A stretch of DNA of 31,844 nt, taken from IMG/VR virus record IMGVR_UViG_3300013093_000167, positions 1 to 31,844 of that record; one strand, 5' to 3'. A program made the translations under genes and the position numbers. The notes below the pieces were generated by a model that saw nothing but the letters and a program-made list of their open reading frames with translations, ran no database searches and was not told the origin of the DNA. The DNA comes from a virus. Positions 14,096-21,362 of this stretch are shown here, one piece after another (position 1 is the first letter of the stretch; each line of letters begins with the position of its first letter).

Positions 14096-15585
14096 TTCAA
14101 CACCGCAAAAGGACTCTGAAGTTCCTTGTCCGGATTGTTGATGGGATATCCTGCTTGTTTCATATAGAGCAATTCTTTACCACGTCCTAGATGATAATGT
14201 AAGAAATTCAAATCATAGTTCTCCAAATGATACGTGTCCTCTGGTTTGAATATTCTTTCTAACGCTGCTTCTACTTCGTATATCTTCATCTCTGGCGGCG
14301 GATTCAAGAGAAACTGTGCAAGAGTGTCCTTGGTTATGTTTTTATCAAGTCCAAAATTATAGAATGTATTGAAATACAGCCAAATCAGATAGATCTTCTT
14401 TATTTCTGCTAGATCGTAACTGTAACATTCGTAGATCATTTCAAACGTCTCACCATCTGGTAGTATTAGACGTTTGGTCTTGATCTTATATCTGTCTTTG
14501 TATTCTTGTTTGGCCATCGGTGTGTTAGGGAGTATGTACAACGGATAACTGCGTGCGAAATCTATACCCAGTTCCTGATGCTTGAATAGAGTATCTGTCC
14601 AAGAAGCAGCAGTCTCACCTGGCAGCCCTAGGATCAGTTCGCTGCTAACGCTGACGTCTCGTAGTTCATTCAAGATGTCTAACAGTTTCTCGGTCTTGAT
14701 ATTTTTCCTGTCAATGGTATCCAACACTTCGGGTGACAGCGTCTGCAGGCTGATCTTTACATTGCGCTTCTTATCGTTGAAGTTATCCATAACTAGGTTC
14801 ATTATTGGTGCCATCCAAGGGCTGCCGTTCTTGGTAAATCCTGCGAATGTCAGCAGCATGTCGTTGCGCTGCTTGTGCTTAACGATAAATTCAATGAAAT
14901 CTAAATCTCGCTTGAATATGCCATAGTTGGCATCTAACATCTCTAGTCTTTTGACTTTATAGCCGAGGATGTGTAGAAGATTTGCGTAGACACTGTTGTC
15001 TTCTAATTGGGTAATCTTGCTTCTGCTAACGCCGCCCCAATCGCAGAACGCACAATGATATGGACAGCCACGGTTTGTTTCGATAGCAACGTTTACGTCC
15101 TTTTCCATTATCTTATCTAGGATACCGTCGCTATATGGAGTTGGTATCGAATAGACTGAATCAGCATTGGGATCCAACAGCTTTTCAAACTTTAATTCGC
15201 CTGGACCTGTGATGTAATGATCTACGTATGATCTCTTGTATTGCTCTAGGTCATCTTCTGGAACGTTGGGTCCGCCGTAGATTACGATGCCAGTTGGATT
15301 GTATGATTTGAATATCTGTGCTATCTTATCATTGGCAACTTGATTCCATACATAGCAAGTCATGCCTAATATATCGGCAGACTTCAACTTGTCGTGGAAT
15401 TCCGCATCGTCCCATTTGTAGCGATATTCTGGTTCAAGAAATTCATAATGATTGCGTATGAATTCGTTTTTCAAACAATGCGATATGAGACAGGCCACTG
15501 GATACGGCGCCCAATCTTCGTAGACTGAAGATATGGTCGTTAGTAGAATCTTACGCTTTGCGTAGGACATATTGATACTGTCCAT
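14092..15585 (-). CDS. Cobalamin-binding-domain radical SAM protein
   Basis: At 497 residues this is the largest cassette enzyme. Residues 1-140 resemble the B12-binding Rossmann domain (ILGMTCYVW, then GIVIYGGPNVPED and a late ITGPGE), without the DxHxxG cobalamin ligand motif, as in many class B radical-SAM enzymes. The core follows with ETNRGCPYHCAFCDWG (C174, C178, C181) and a later DANYGIFKRD and ISLQTLS. Class B enzymes often methylate unreactive carbon or phosphorus centres or rearrange rings. Start 15585 is used; ATG 15570 (MSYAKRK) shortens the overlap with the GNAT-like gene and is equally likely. It is followed by an SDR gene. Confidence 0.86.
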   Translation of the reverse strand: MDSINMSYAKRKILLTTISSVYEDWAPYPVACLISHCLKNEFIRNHYEFLEPEYRYKWDDAEFHDKLKSADILGMTCYVWNQVANDKIAQIFKSYNPTGIVIYGGPNVPEDDLEQYKRSYVDHYITGPGELKFEKLLDPNADSVYSIPTPYSDGILDKIMEKDVNVAIETNRGCPYHCAFCDWGGVSRSKITQLEDNSVYANLLHILGYKVKRLEMLDANYGIFKRDLDFIEFIVKHKQRNDMLLTFAGFTKNGSPWMAPIMNLVMDNFNDKKRNVKISLQTLSPEVLDTIDRKNIKTEKLLDILNELRDVSVSSELILGLPGETAASWTDTLFKHQELGIDFARSYPLYILPNTPMAKQEYKDRYKIKTKRLILPDGETFEMIYECYSYDLAEIKKIYLIWLYFNTFYNFGLDKNITKDTLAQFLLNPPPEMKIYEVEAALERIFKPEDTYHLENYDLNFLHYHLGRGKELLYMKQAGYPINNPDKELQSPFAVLK

Positions 15586-16006
15586 GATGAAGTTTTTCTA
15601 AGTTAACGTTCCAGTTGTACTTGCTGTGCTTGCCGAAGTATTCTAACAGTTTAGGGCTTTCTTCTCGAGAAACCCATATGTCTGTATAACCTAGGCTCAT
15701 GGCCATATCTGTAGAAGCATCTAGGGTTTCTAAACCGCGATTTAGATCAGCTGCGTATCCACCAAAGTCGTAGGTTACGTCTCGAGTATGCCTTGACATT
15801 ATGCGTATGGAACCATTATATTGCGGGCGTTCTATGCCAGCTGAATAATAGATCAAATGTGGATCAAACGCCATTCTTGCGAAAACAGTGTATTCCAGCA
15901 ATGAATTCTTCAGATAATTCTCAGCGTGTTTGTGATTGATGTTTTGCTGGAACAGTTGACGTATATCATCCTTAAAGTCGTCTATCTTAGAGATTCGCCA
16001 TAGCAT
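15551..16006 (-). CDS. GNAT-like acyltransferase (tentative)
   Basis: This 151-residue protein shows an alpha/beta pattern compatible with a GNAT fold: a first helix, the LIYYSAGIERP strand pair, GSIRIMSRHTRD, then a helix containing LDASTDMAMSLGY and a C-terminal VLRK strand preceded by HGQYQY. Similar sequences in phage genomes are usually called GNAT-family, but the acetyl-CoA loop (Q/R-x-x-G-x-G/A) is not clear, so the call is weak. It lies 5 nt after the sulfotransferase gene and overlaps the radical-SAM gene by 20-35 nt. Confidence 0.45.
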   Translation of the reverse strand: MLWRISKIDDFKDDIRQLFQQNINHKHAENYLKNSLLEYTVFARMAFDPHLIYYSAGIERPQYNGSIRIMSRHTRDVTYDFGGYAADLNRGLETLDASTDMAMSLGYTDIWVSREESPKLLEYFGKHSKYNWNVNLEKLHHGQYQYVLRKA

Positions 16007-16011
16007 TGATG

Positions 16012-16560
16012 TTATAACACGGGTTTAGCGAAGTTAAATCGCTTGATGTCGTTTATGTAATAGTCGCCTACTAGATCAGCTGTGCGTTTGTTATAGTAGC
16101 TGTTATGATCGTCTCTAACCGAGACATTATCGCGGAATTTGAAATCATATTCGTCAAATTTATAGACAACTGTGTCGTCATTCAACCATTCGATCTGTTC
16201 TGTCCATGCGACAGGCCCCCATTTAGCATAGCCAGGATCGTTAGCGTATTTCTTGTCAACATAACGCTGTTCAACGAAATCTTCAAATGATATATCCATG
16301 TTTTTCGTGCGTTTGTTGTAGACGTATCGAGAAACAGTCCTGTCCCAGGGATTGCGCACGATAGCAAAGGTTGGTAGCAGCTTGAACCTCTTGGGTACGC
16401 TAGCTGCTGGCAAATGGCAATGGTCGCCGTCTACATATAACAATGCTTCGTGGACATTACCCCTGTGTGGGGTCCAAGCATTAACGCCATATTCGCGCAT
16501 TATGCTATTGCACCCATTCTTGGGTATCAATATGAAAATGCGATCACTGAATATTATCAT
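16012..16560 (-). CDS. Sulfotransferase family protein (PAPS-dependent)
   Basis: The 182-residue product begins with IFILIPKNGCNSI (8-20), the 5'-phosphosulfate loop of the carbohydrate sulfotransferase (Sulfotransfer_2-like) family, and has FAIVRNPWDRTVSRYVY (65-81), the 3'-phosphate-binding segment with R69 and S77. Both PAPS-contact elements are intact. It would move sulfate from PAPS to a hydroxyl or amine of a sugar, lipid or other acceptor. The ATG overlaps the preceding oxygenase stop by 4 nt. Confidence 0.82.
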   Translation of the reverse strand: MIIFSDRIFILIPKNGCNSIMREYGVNAWTPHRGNVHEALLYVDGDHCHLPAASVPKRFKLLPTFAIVRNPWDRTVSRYVYNKRTKNMDISFEDFVEQRYVDKKYANDPGYAKWGPVAWTEQIEWLNDDTVVYKFDEYDFKFRDNVSVRDDHNSYYNKRTADLVGDYYINDIKRFNFAKPVL

Positions 16561-17195
16561 AGATCCTCTATATCATCGGTTCCGTCAAGACTGAACATCA
16601 GCGCGATTCTTGGATTTTTGCTCATGTTAATGACTGCGTGTGGATATCCTATGTTCAAGAAATAGGCATTGCCTGGTTCCAGTGTGTAGGCTTCTAACTT
16701 GCCGTCTCGCCTGAACAAGTTTACCACCTCCTTGTCGCTGTAGATAGGCACTATGCATCTTACAGCATAGCTAACGTCGTAGTCTACATGGAATGGGATG
16801 ACCTTTCCGCTAGCAAGCTTGGTTATGCGCACTCTGCTCGCTGGGGCTTTGCACTGGGTTACAATTTCCTGGAAATAACTACCGGTGTAATCCTCGGTTG
16901 GTACGTTATAAAGATGTTCCTCGCGGCGGCGCAACCTTTCCTTTATGCTAGCTTCGAACGGCAATATTTCACTAGGTACTGTGAGATTGATCTGTTCAAA
17001 ATTTTCGTAGACATCTTTGACCAGCTGTTCGTGGTTCATGCAGAGCATGGGATTAGCTGATTCTACGTCGATGAATTTGTTTGCTAGTTTATCGCAAGCC
17101 TGCTGTAACTTCTCAATATCAATTGATAGATTGAGATTAGCCATGCTGGGTAGTTGATGCTTGTTGATTGATTTGCTCACGTTCTGATTCCTCAT
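16557..17195 (-). CDS. Aspartyl/asparaginyl beta-hydroxylase-like 2OG-Fe(II) oxygenase
   Basis: This 212-residue protein is the clearest AspH-like member: IPFHVDYDV with H136 and D138, VRCIVPIYS (the usual strand after the ligands), PGNAYFLNIGYPHAVIN with H186, and R196 in NPRIALMFSL for 2-oxoglutarate. In this family the enzyme hydroxylates Asp/Asn side chains or related small molecules. ATG 17195 is used; a shorter start at 17144 (MANLNLS) is possible, and neither has a good ribosome-binding site. It follows the desaturase gene by 39 nt. Confidence 0.82.
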   Translation of the reverse strand: MRNQNVSKSINKHQLPSMANLNLSIDIEKLQQACDKLANKFIDVESANPMLCMNHEQLVKDVYENFEQINLTVPSEILPFEASIKERLRRREEHLYNVPTEDYTGSYFQEIVTQCKAPASRVRITKLASGKVIPFHVDYDVSYAVRCIVPIYSDKEVVNLFRRDGKLEAYTLEPGNAYFLNIGYPHAVINMSKNPRIALMFSLDGTDDIEDL

Positions 17196-17234
17196 CCAAA
17201 ATAATTATGTTTTACCCGAGAAGGCGAATCAAGA

Positions 17235-17993
17235 TTAAGATTTTGTCTTGGTACTGAGTCTATCTATGAACCAACCGCCTAGGTCAAATTCCCACCATTT
17301 TTCGCCAAATTTTGCTGATGTCGGCCTGTTGTGATGATTGTTGTGCCAACCTTCGCCCCACATTAGATAACCTAACCACCAAATGTTAGTGCTATCGTCT
17401 CTGGTATTGTGGTTTCTATATCCGACCATATGCGTCAAGGTATTTATGAATGACCCTGCGTTCCATAAGATAGCAGCTGGGGTGAGATAACAGCACAGCA
17501 TCAGCATTGGATCTATAGCAAACCATGCGCATAGCACTACGAGATGTATGGCAATGTAGTGTTGCTGTAACCATAGATGAAAAGGATCTCGTATCAAATG
17601 GACAGCATATCTTGGTTTTGGAGTTTCAAACATGCTTAGCCATTGTGCTGAGAAGAATCCCTTGTGTTTGGGACTGTGTGGATCTAGCTCGTCATCTGTG
17701 TGATGATGATGTTCGCGGTGCACTGCTACCCATGCTATACTGCTGCCCGTGAGGCCGTAGATACCGCAGAGTGTTCCTAATATCTCAAACCACCGAGGTG
17801 CAGGCCAGCTTTTGTGACTTAACAGTCTATGATAGGTCATGGTCATTCCGAAGCAGCCCGTCACGAAGTAAACTGCAAATGATATGATCCAATGGTACCA
17901 ATGACCGTATATCACCTGAGCGACCAACCCGGCGTGTGCTACCACCTGTAACACAGCAAGCGCATGCTTATCTGACCAAAATCTCCTGGACAT
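17235..17993 (-). CDS. Acyl-CoA/acyl-lipid fatty-acid desaturase
   Basis: This 252-residue membrane protein has all three histidine boxes of the delta-9 stearoyl-CoA desaturase class: HRLLSH (55-60), HREHH (92-96) and HNNHH (217-221), which hold the di-iron centre. Hydrophobic segments around 11-50, 70-90 and 148-185 fit the four-helix membrane layout. It inserts a cis double bond into a fatty acyl chain using O2 and an electron donor that is not encoded here. Length is normal for bacterial DesC-like enzymes, so it is probably active. It is the first gene of the - strand operon, with AGGAGGT ending 3 nt before the ATG and a sigma70-like promoter close upstream. Confidence 0.92.
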   Translation of the reverse strand: MSRRFWSDKHALAVLQVVAHAGLVAQVIYGHWYHWIISFAVYFVTGCFGMTMTYHRLLSHKSWPAPRWFEILGTLCGIYGLTGSSIAWVAVHREHHHHTDDELDPHSPKHKGFFSAQWLSMFETPKPRYAVHLIRDPFHLWLQQHYIAIHLVVLCAWFAIDPMLMLCCYLTPAAILWNAGSFINTLTHMVGYRNHNTRDDSTNIWWLGYLMWGEGWHNNHHNRPTSAKFGEKWWEFDLGGWFIDRLSTKTKS

Positions 17994-17996
17994 GAT

Positions 17997-18003
17997 ACCT
18001 CCT
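17997..18003 (-). promoter_or_regulatory. Strong Shine-Dalgarno of the desaturase gene
   Basis: The - strand reads AGGAGGTATCATG, a full anti-16S complement at short spacing. It fixes the start codon at 17993 and predicts heavy translation of the desaturase. Confidence 0.85.
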
Positions 18004-18008
18004 ATACT

Positions 18009-18037
18009 ATTTTAGCACATGCGTGGTCTTCATACAA
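18009..18037 (-). promoter_or_regulatory. sigma70-like promoter of the - strand cassette operon
   Basis: On the - strand TTGTAT (18037-18032, 4 of 6), a 17-nt spacer and TAAAAT (18014-18009, 5 of 6), the latter preceded by TG to give an extended -10, form a good bacterial promoter. Start of transcription would be near 18002, right at the Shine-Dalgarno. It is back to back with the late promoter at 18068. Confidence 0.6.
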
Positions 18038-18067
18038 TCTACCCCTAATTTTATCAAGACCATTCCG

Positions 18068-18075
18068 TATAAATA
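18068..18075 (+). promoter_or_regulatory. T4-type late promoter (TATAAATA) for tail tube gene
   Basis: TATAAATA is the exact T4 late -10 consensus recognised by the gp55 sigma factor. With T4 geometry the start of transcription falls at 18081, giving a 19-nt leader that includes AGGAG before the ATG at 18100. Confidence 0.8.
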
Positions 18076-18099
18076 CTCTGCAAGACAGGAGATTAGGAC

Positions 18100-18696
18100 A
18101 TGGCTTTTACACCAACACTCAGCCAGTTTGGCGTGCCAATAGTACCAGGAGTTAGCGGTAACGGCATCCTCATGCCGAAGCTGAAATATCGCTTCAGGGT
18201 GAGCATGCAGAGCTTTGGACCCCCGGGTGCTGCCACAGAACTCACTGTGCAGGTGGCTACAGCTGGACGTCCTCAAATCCAGCATAACAGCACACCGATC
18301 CACAGTTACAATAACATCATGTATCTGGCGCAGAAACCAGAGTGGCAAAGCATAGAAATAACCGTGCGCGACGATGTCAACAGCAGCGTCAGCACGCTGG
18401 TAGCTTATCAGCTACAGAAGCAGATGAATCACTTCAATCAGACATCATTCCTATCGGGTATCAACTACAAGTTCAATACTCAAATTGAAACGCTTGACGG
18501 TTCAAACGACGGTGTGCTTGAAAACTGGTATCTCGAAGGTTGCTATCTCGAGACAGTTGCTTATGATACTTTTGATTACAGCAACAGCGAATCAATGATG
18601 ATCACGCTTACAATACGTTACGATAACGCTACACAGGATCCAGACATCATGACAACCAATCCTGTACGTACTGGATTTGGACCACAAGTCGGTTAA
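18100..18696 (+). CDS. gp19: Tail tube protein
   Basis: The 198-residue protein has the T4 gp19 pattern: an N-terminal segment ending in a KLKYRFRVSM strand, a central block with IEITVRDDVNSSVSTLVAYQLQKQ, and a C-terminal half with a LDG-containing loop, LENWYLEGCYLE and MITLTIRYDNA. It forms the inner tube of the contractile tail through which DNA passes. Length is close to that of T4 gp19 (about 163) with small insertions. A late promoter and an AGGAG site precede it and a terminator follows. Its normal neighbour, the sheath gene, is separated from it by the whole cassette. Confidence 0.88.
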   Translation: MAFTPTLSQFGVPIVPGVSGNGILMPKLKYRFRVSMQSFGPPGAATELTVQVATAGRPQIQHNSTPIHSYNNIMYLAQKPEWQSIEITVRDDVNSSVSTLVAYQLQKQMNHFNQTSFLSGINYKFNTQIETLDGSNDGVLENWYLEGCYLETVAYDTFDYSNSESMMITLTIRYDNATQDPDIMTTNPVRTGFGPQVG

Positions 18697-18718
18697 TTCG
18701 ACGATCTGATGCAGGACT

Positions 18719-18742
18719 AAGCCGCTGTTATAGCGGCTTTTT
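18719..18742 (+). terminator. Rho-independent terminator after tail tube gene
   Basis: AAGCCGCT pairs with AGCGGCTT (8 bp) around a 5-nt loop, followed by further T residues. This would end the tube transcript, which suits a gene needed at high level. Confidence 0.85.
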
Positions 18743-18748
18743 CTGTGG

Positions 18749-18755
18749 CTAAATA
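18749..18755 (+). promoter_or_regulatory. Late promoter box (CTAAATA) abutting a start codon
   Basis: CTAAATA is the common late box variant in marine T4-like phages. Using T4 spacing (last base at -6), transcription would begin at 18761, exactly the A of the ATG. No Shine-Dalgarno is present. Confidence 0.6.
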
Positions 18756-18760
18756 TCTGC

Positions 18761-20443
18761 ATGGCTACGATCTTACAAAATACTTCTTACGCATCGGTCT
18801 TTTTTGGAGCGAATAATCCCGGCCAAGTCATGTACCAGATCCCCAGGGTCAAGTACATGTTCTATGCTAACTTCGTGGTAAGTCCAGAAGCTCTTAGCAT
18901 GTTTTCAAATCTTTTCTCCATCAGCAACTGGCAAGGTGGAGTGAGCTTCAAGATCCGTACAGTTGACAAGCCTAACGTTGATCTACAACAGAGAGAACTG
19001 AACCAATACAATCGCAAGCGTTATGCTTATACAAAGACCGAATACAAGCCGGTGACGCTGTCTATATATGATACTGTAGACAACAGCCCGCTGACCATGT
19101 GGGTTGAATATTTCAACTATTACTTTGGTGATGCTAGAGCTAAATCTGCTATGACCATGGGTACAAGTCCTGTTGATCCCACATTTGATGACAGCACCGG
19201 TTGGGGTCTGCGTCCGTTGGTTAACCAAACAAACTTTTTCACTCAGTTGAACGTGTATAGCCTATTCAACAGAGAATATGCGTTGGTTACCTATCTGAAT
19301 CCAAAAATAGCCAGTGTTGATTGGGGTAATCATGATACTTCCAGCAGCGACATGGAAGATTTCAGGATGACGTTAAACTATGAAACCCTGCAGTATGACA
19401 CAGGAGTCATCACGCCTGAGCTAGCTAGTCAATTTGGTTTCGATGCTTCTCCTTACATAGAACCAGATTACACGCCCGCTCCAATACCAACTTCCTCTGG
19501 TCCCGGTGCTCTTACAGGCACAATCTATCAACCTAGTAATTTTGCTGATCGTCCTAGCATTGTAAGTCCAATAGCTAGCGTGACTTCTGTTTCGGGAGTA
19601 AGTGGTTCTAACTACACAGCTCTATTGAATGGATCTCAATACACTCCCGGAACACAGGTAAGTCGTCCGCAAGGTCAACAGGTATATGCTAGCGCACCGG
19701 GTGCAGGTGACCTAGTGGCCACTGATACAGATGTTGGCATCAATCCGAGCGATCAACCAATACCAGAAAACTATGGTCTGTCAGGGTTGCCTGCGGGTCA
19801 GTTACCCGATAATAATCAATATCTACCGCTGGAAAGCAGCGACGAATTTGTACCAGTAAGCGGTTTCGGTATCTACAATCTGTTGGGTTCATTTGGATCA
19901 TTTAACTTTGGCGGTAATATGGTACCTCTGGCAGTTGGTGGTAATTTTACCAACAGTTATGATCCAATAACCGGACAAGTGAGCTATCGTCCAGGCGTGC
20001 CAAATGATAGCGCACAGAGAAGAGCTCAACCTGTCATAGTACCAGGACAACGAATACCAAATCAAGCAAGCGGTTATCATAACGCTAACAATACCAATTA
20101 TGGACCAAACGGTCCGAGATATCTCACACAATATCAACAACTTCAGCAAGCAAGGCGCAGGGTGCAGCAGGGTGAAGTAAGCCTAACTGTTAGCATTGGC
20201 GATCCTACATACGATCAATATGGCACCTATGTTGGATATGATCAAGCTCCTTACCAGCCTGCTCCTTCGCCTGAGTTTGGCTTGAGCTTGTCTGCGGCAG
20301 CAGCGCTGAGCAACAACACAGTCGCTGGATTTGCTTACTTGGATGACCCGGCAGTATACGGAGGAGATCCTGATGATAATCTACCACCTCCTACGGTTTA
20401 TCCTTATCAAAATGAAAACTTCAACAGCGAGGAGTTTGATTGA
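18761..20443 (+). CDS. Tail-tube-fold structural protein with long low-complexity C-terminus
   Basis: Residues 1-220 of this 560-residue protein look like a second tail-tube-fold domain: PRVKYMFYANFVV, RTVDKPNVDL, an LNQYNRKR and KPVTLSIYDT pair, a WVEYFNYYFGD helix and WGNHDTS...MTLNYETLQYDTGV near the end, all typical of large marine-phage tube proteins. From about 235 to 560 it turns into a Gly/Ser/Asn/Gln/Tyr/Pro-rich tail with short motifs such as PAPIPTSSGPG and YQPAPSPEFG and no obvious fold. It may be a tube-tip, baseplate or decorated tail protein. The start follows a late box by 5 nt and lacks a ribosome-binding site. Confidence 0.7.
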   Translation: MATILQNTSYASVFFGANNPGQVMYQIPRVKYMFYANFVVSPEALSMFSNLFSISNWQGGVSFKIRTVDKPNVDLQQRELNQYNRKRYAYTKTEYKPVTLSIYDTVDNSPLTMWVEYFNYYFGDARAKSAMTMGTSPVDPTFDDSTGWGLRPLVNQTNFFTQLNVYSLFNREYALVTYLNPKIASVDWGNHDTSSSDMEDFRMTLNYETLQYDTGVITPELASQFGFDASPYIEPDYTPAPIPTSSGPGALTGTIYQPSNFADRPSIVSPIASVTSVSGVSGSNYTALLNGSQYTPGTQVSRPQGQQVYASAPGAGDLVATDTDVGINPSDQPIPENYGLSGLPAGQLPDNNQYLPLESSDEFVPVSGFGIYNLLGSFGSFNFGGNMVPLAVGGNFTNSYDPITGQVSYRPGVPNDSAQRRAQPVIVPGQRIPNQASGYHNANNTNYGPNGPRYLTQYQQLQQARRRVQQGEVSLTVSIGDPTYDQYGTYVGYDQAPYQPAPSPEFGLSLSAAAALSNNTVAGFAYLDDPAVYGGDPDDNLPPPTVYPYQNENFNSEEFD

Positions 20444-20925
20444 TGAGTGGACGTAAGGATATCATCCAAAACAACATTCGCAAGCAATTAGCTCTACAAA
20501 GTGGTCAGCTGCAGGCAACGCAGCAGGGCGGCTCTTATCAATGGGCGAATGCCAAAGGCGTACCGCTGCCTTCTAGCCAAGGTGGTTACACAGATTATGC
20601 GCTGTCGCAAGCCCCAGCACGTTATGTAACAAACATGAATACCAACGCATATCAGCTAGCGTTGGGTGTGTTTAGCGGCCAGGGTGTTCCAGATGAGTTG
20701 ATCCAAGTGTTGGCTAACATGGCAACATATTATAGCAGCCAAACCGGACAGCCTGTGAGCAGCCTTTTTCAAAATGGTGTGCTGTTGAACGATTTCATGG
20801 CTACTATTAACAGCATAAGATTACCAACTAGCCAAGTTGGCTATGTCGGTATAAATCCAAATCCAGTGTGGACTGGTAATCCGACCCTAGGTCCTACCAT
20901 AGCAGCAGCGTTCACAGGCGCATGA
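20443..20925 (+). CDS. Putative virion protein, unknown
   Basis: The 160-residue protein is not assigned to a family. It begins with a basic helix (RKDIIQNNIRKQLAL), has a Gln/Gly-rich linker, a hydrophobic middle helix (DELIQVLANMATYY) and a Pro/Gly/Asn-rich ending. ATG 20443 is chosen over the TTG at 20440 because GGAG lies 8 nt upstream and it gives the common TGATG coupling with the previous gene. It overlaps the gp4-like gene by 4 nt. Position between tail and head-completion genes suggests a structural or assembly role. Confidence 0.65.
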   Translation: MSGRKDIIQNNIRKQLALQSGQLQATQQGGSYQWANAKGVPLPSSQGGYTDYALSQAPARYVTNMNTNAYQLALGVFSGQGVPDELIQVLANMATYYSSQTGQPVSSLFQNGVLLNDFMATINSIRLPTSQVGYVGINPNPVWTGNPTLGPTIAAAFTGA

Positions 20926-21362
20926 CAAAATATAGCCAAGGACGGTTCGTACCAAAGAATCCAAGCAAGCTGATAGGCAAAGCTGAGGTAGTGTTTCGCA
21001 GCAGCTGGGAATTGACCGTGATGAACTTCCTCGACACGCATCCCAGCGTGATACAGTGGGCCAGCGAGAGCATACGCATACCCTACATCAATCCCCTCAC
21101 GGGTAAACCCAGCCAATACGTGCCAGATTTCATGGTGCTGTATCAAGACAAGAACGGAAAGCGCCGGGCAGAGATAGTAGAAGTCAAGCCTGCCAAGGAA
21201 GCCATGGTAGAAAATGCCAAGAGCAAGCGCGATAAGATCAGCCTCATACTAAACACTGCTAAATGGGCAGCGGCTATGAGCTACTGCAAGAAGAACGGTA
21301 TGACTTTTAGAATCCTCACTGAAAGCGACATATATATCACAAAGCCCAAGAGGAAACGCTGA
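20922..21362 (+). CDS. gp4: Head completion nuclease, T4 gp4-like
   Basis: This 146-residue protein matches the gp4 head-completion family: VVFRSSWELTVMNFLD (with E30), WASESIRIPY (46-55), then YVPDFMV with D69 and EIVEVKP with E87 and K89, which together make a PD-(D/E)xK-type nuclease centre. In T4, gp4 acts after packaging, before the tail joins the head, probably to trim or protect DNA ends. The fold resembles the TnsA N-terminal nuclease, but the phage context rules out a transposon. It overlaps its neighbours on both sides (4 nt and 1 nt). Confidence 0.85.
   Translation: MTKYSQGRFVPKNPSKLIGKAEVVFRSSWELTVMNFLDTHPSVIQWASESIRIPYINPLTGKPSQYVPDFMVLYQDKNGKRRAEIVEVKPAKEAMVENAKSKRDKISLILNTAKWAAAMSYCKKNGMTFRILTESDIYITKPKRKR

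Noticed and set aside
17441-17448. CATAAATA late box on the - strand inside the desaturase gene
   Set aside because: A single 8-mer inside coding sequence, without a nearby start codon, is expected by chance in AT-rich DNA.
1183-18000. DNA hypermodification (queuosine/deazaguanine type) pathway
   Set aside because: No GTP cyclohydrolase, QueC/D/E trio, dpdA transglycosylase or nucleotide kinase is present; the radical-SAM proteins do not have the short QueE form.
20440-20442. TTG start for the 20443 gene
   Set aside because: The next codon is ATG with better spacing to GGAG.
20922-21362. TnsA-like transposon endonuclease
   Set aside because: The PD-(D/E)xK pattern fits, but length, motifs and position beside packaging genes match the T4 gp4 head-completion nuclease, and no transposon ends or other Tns genes occur.
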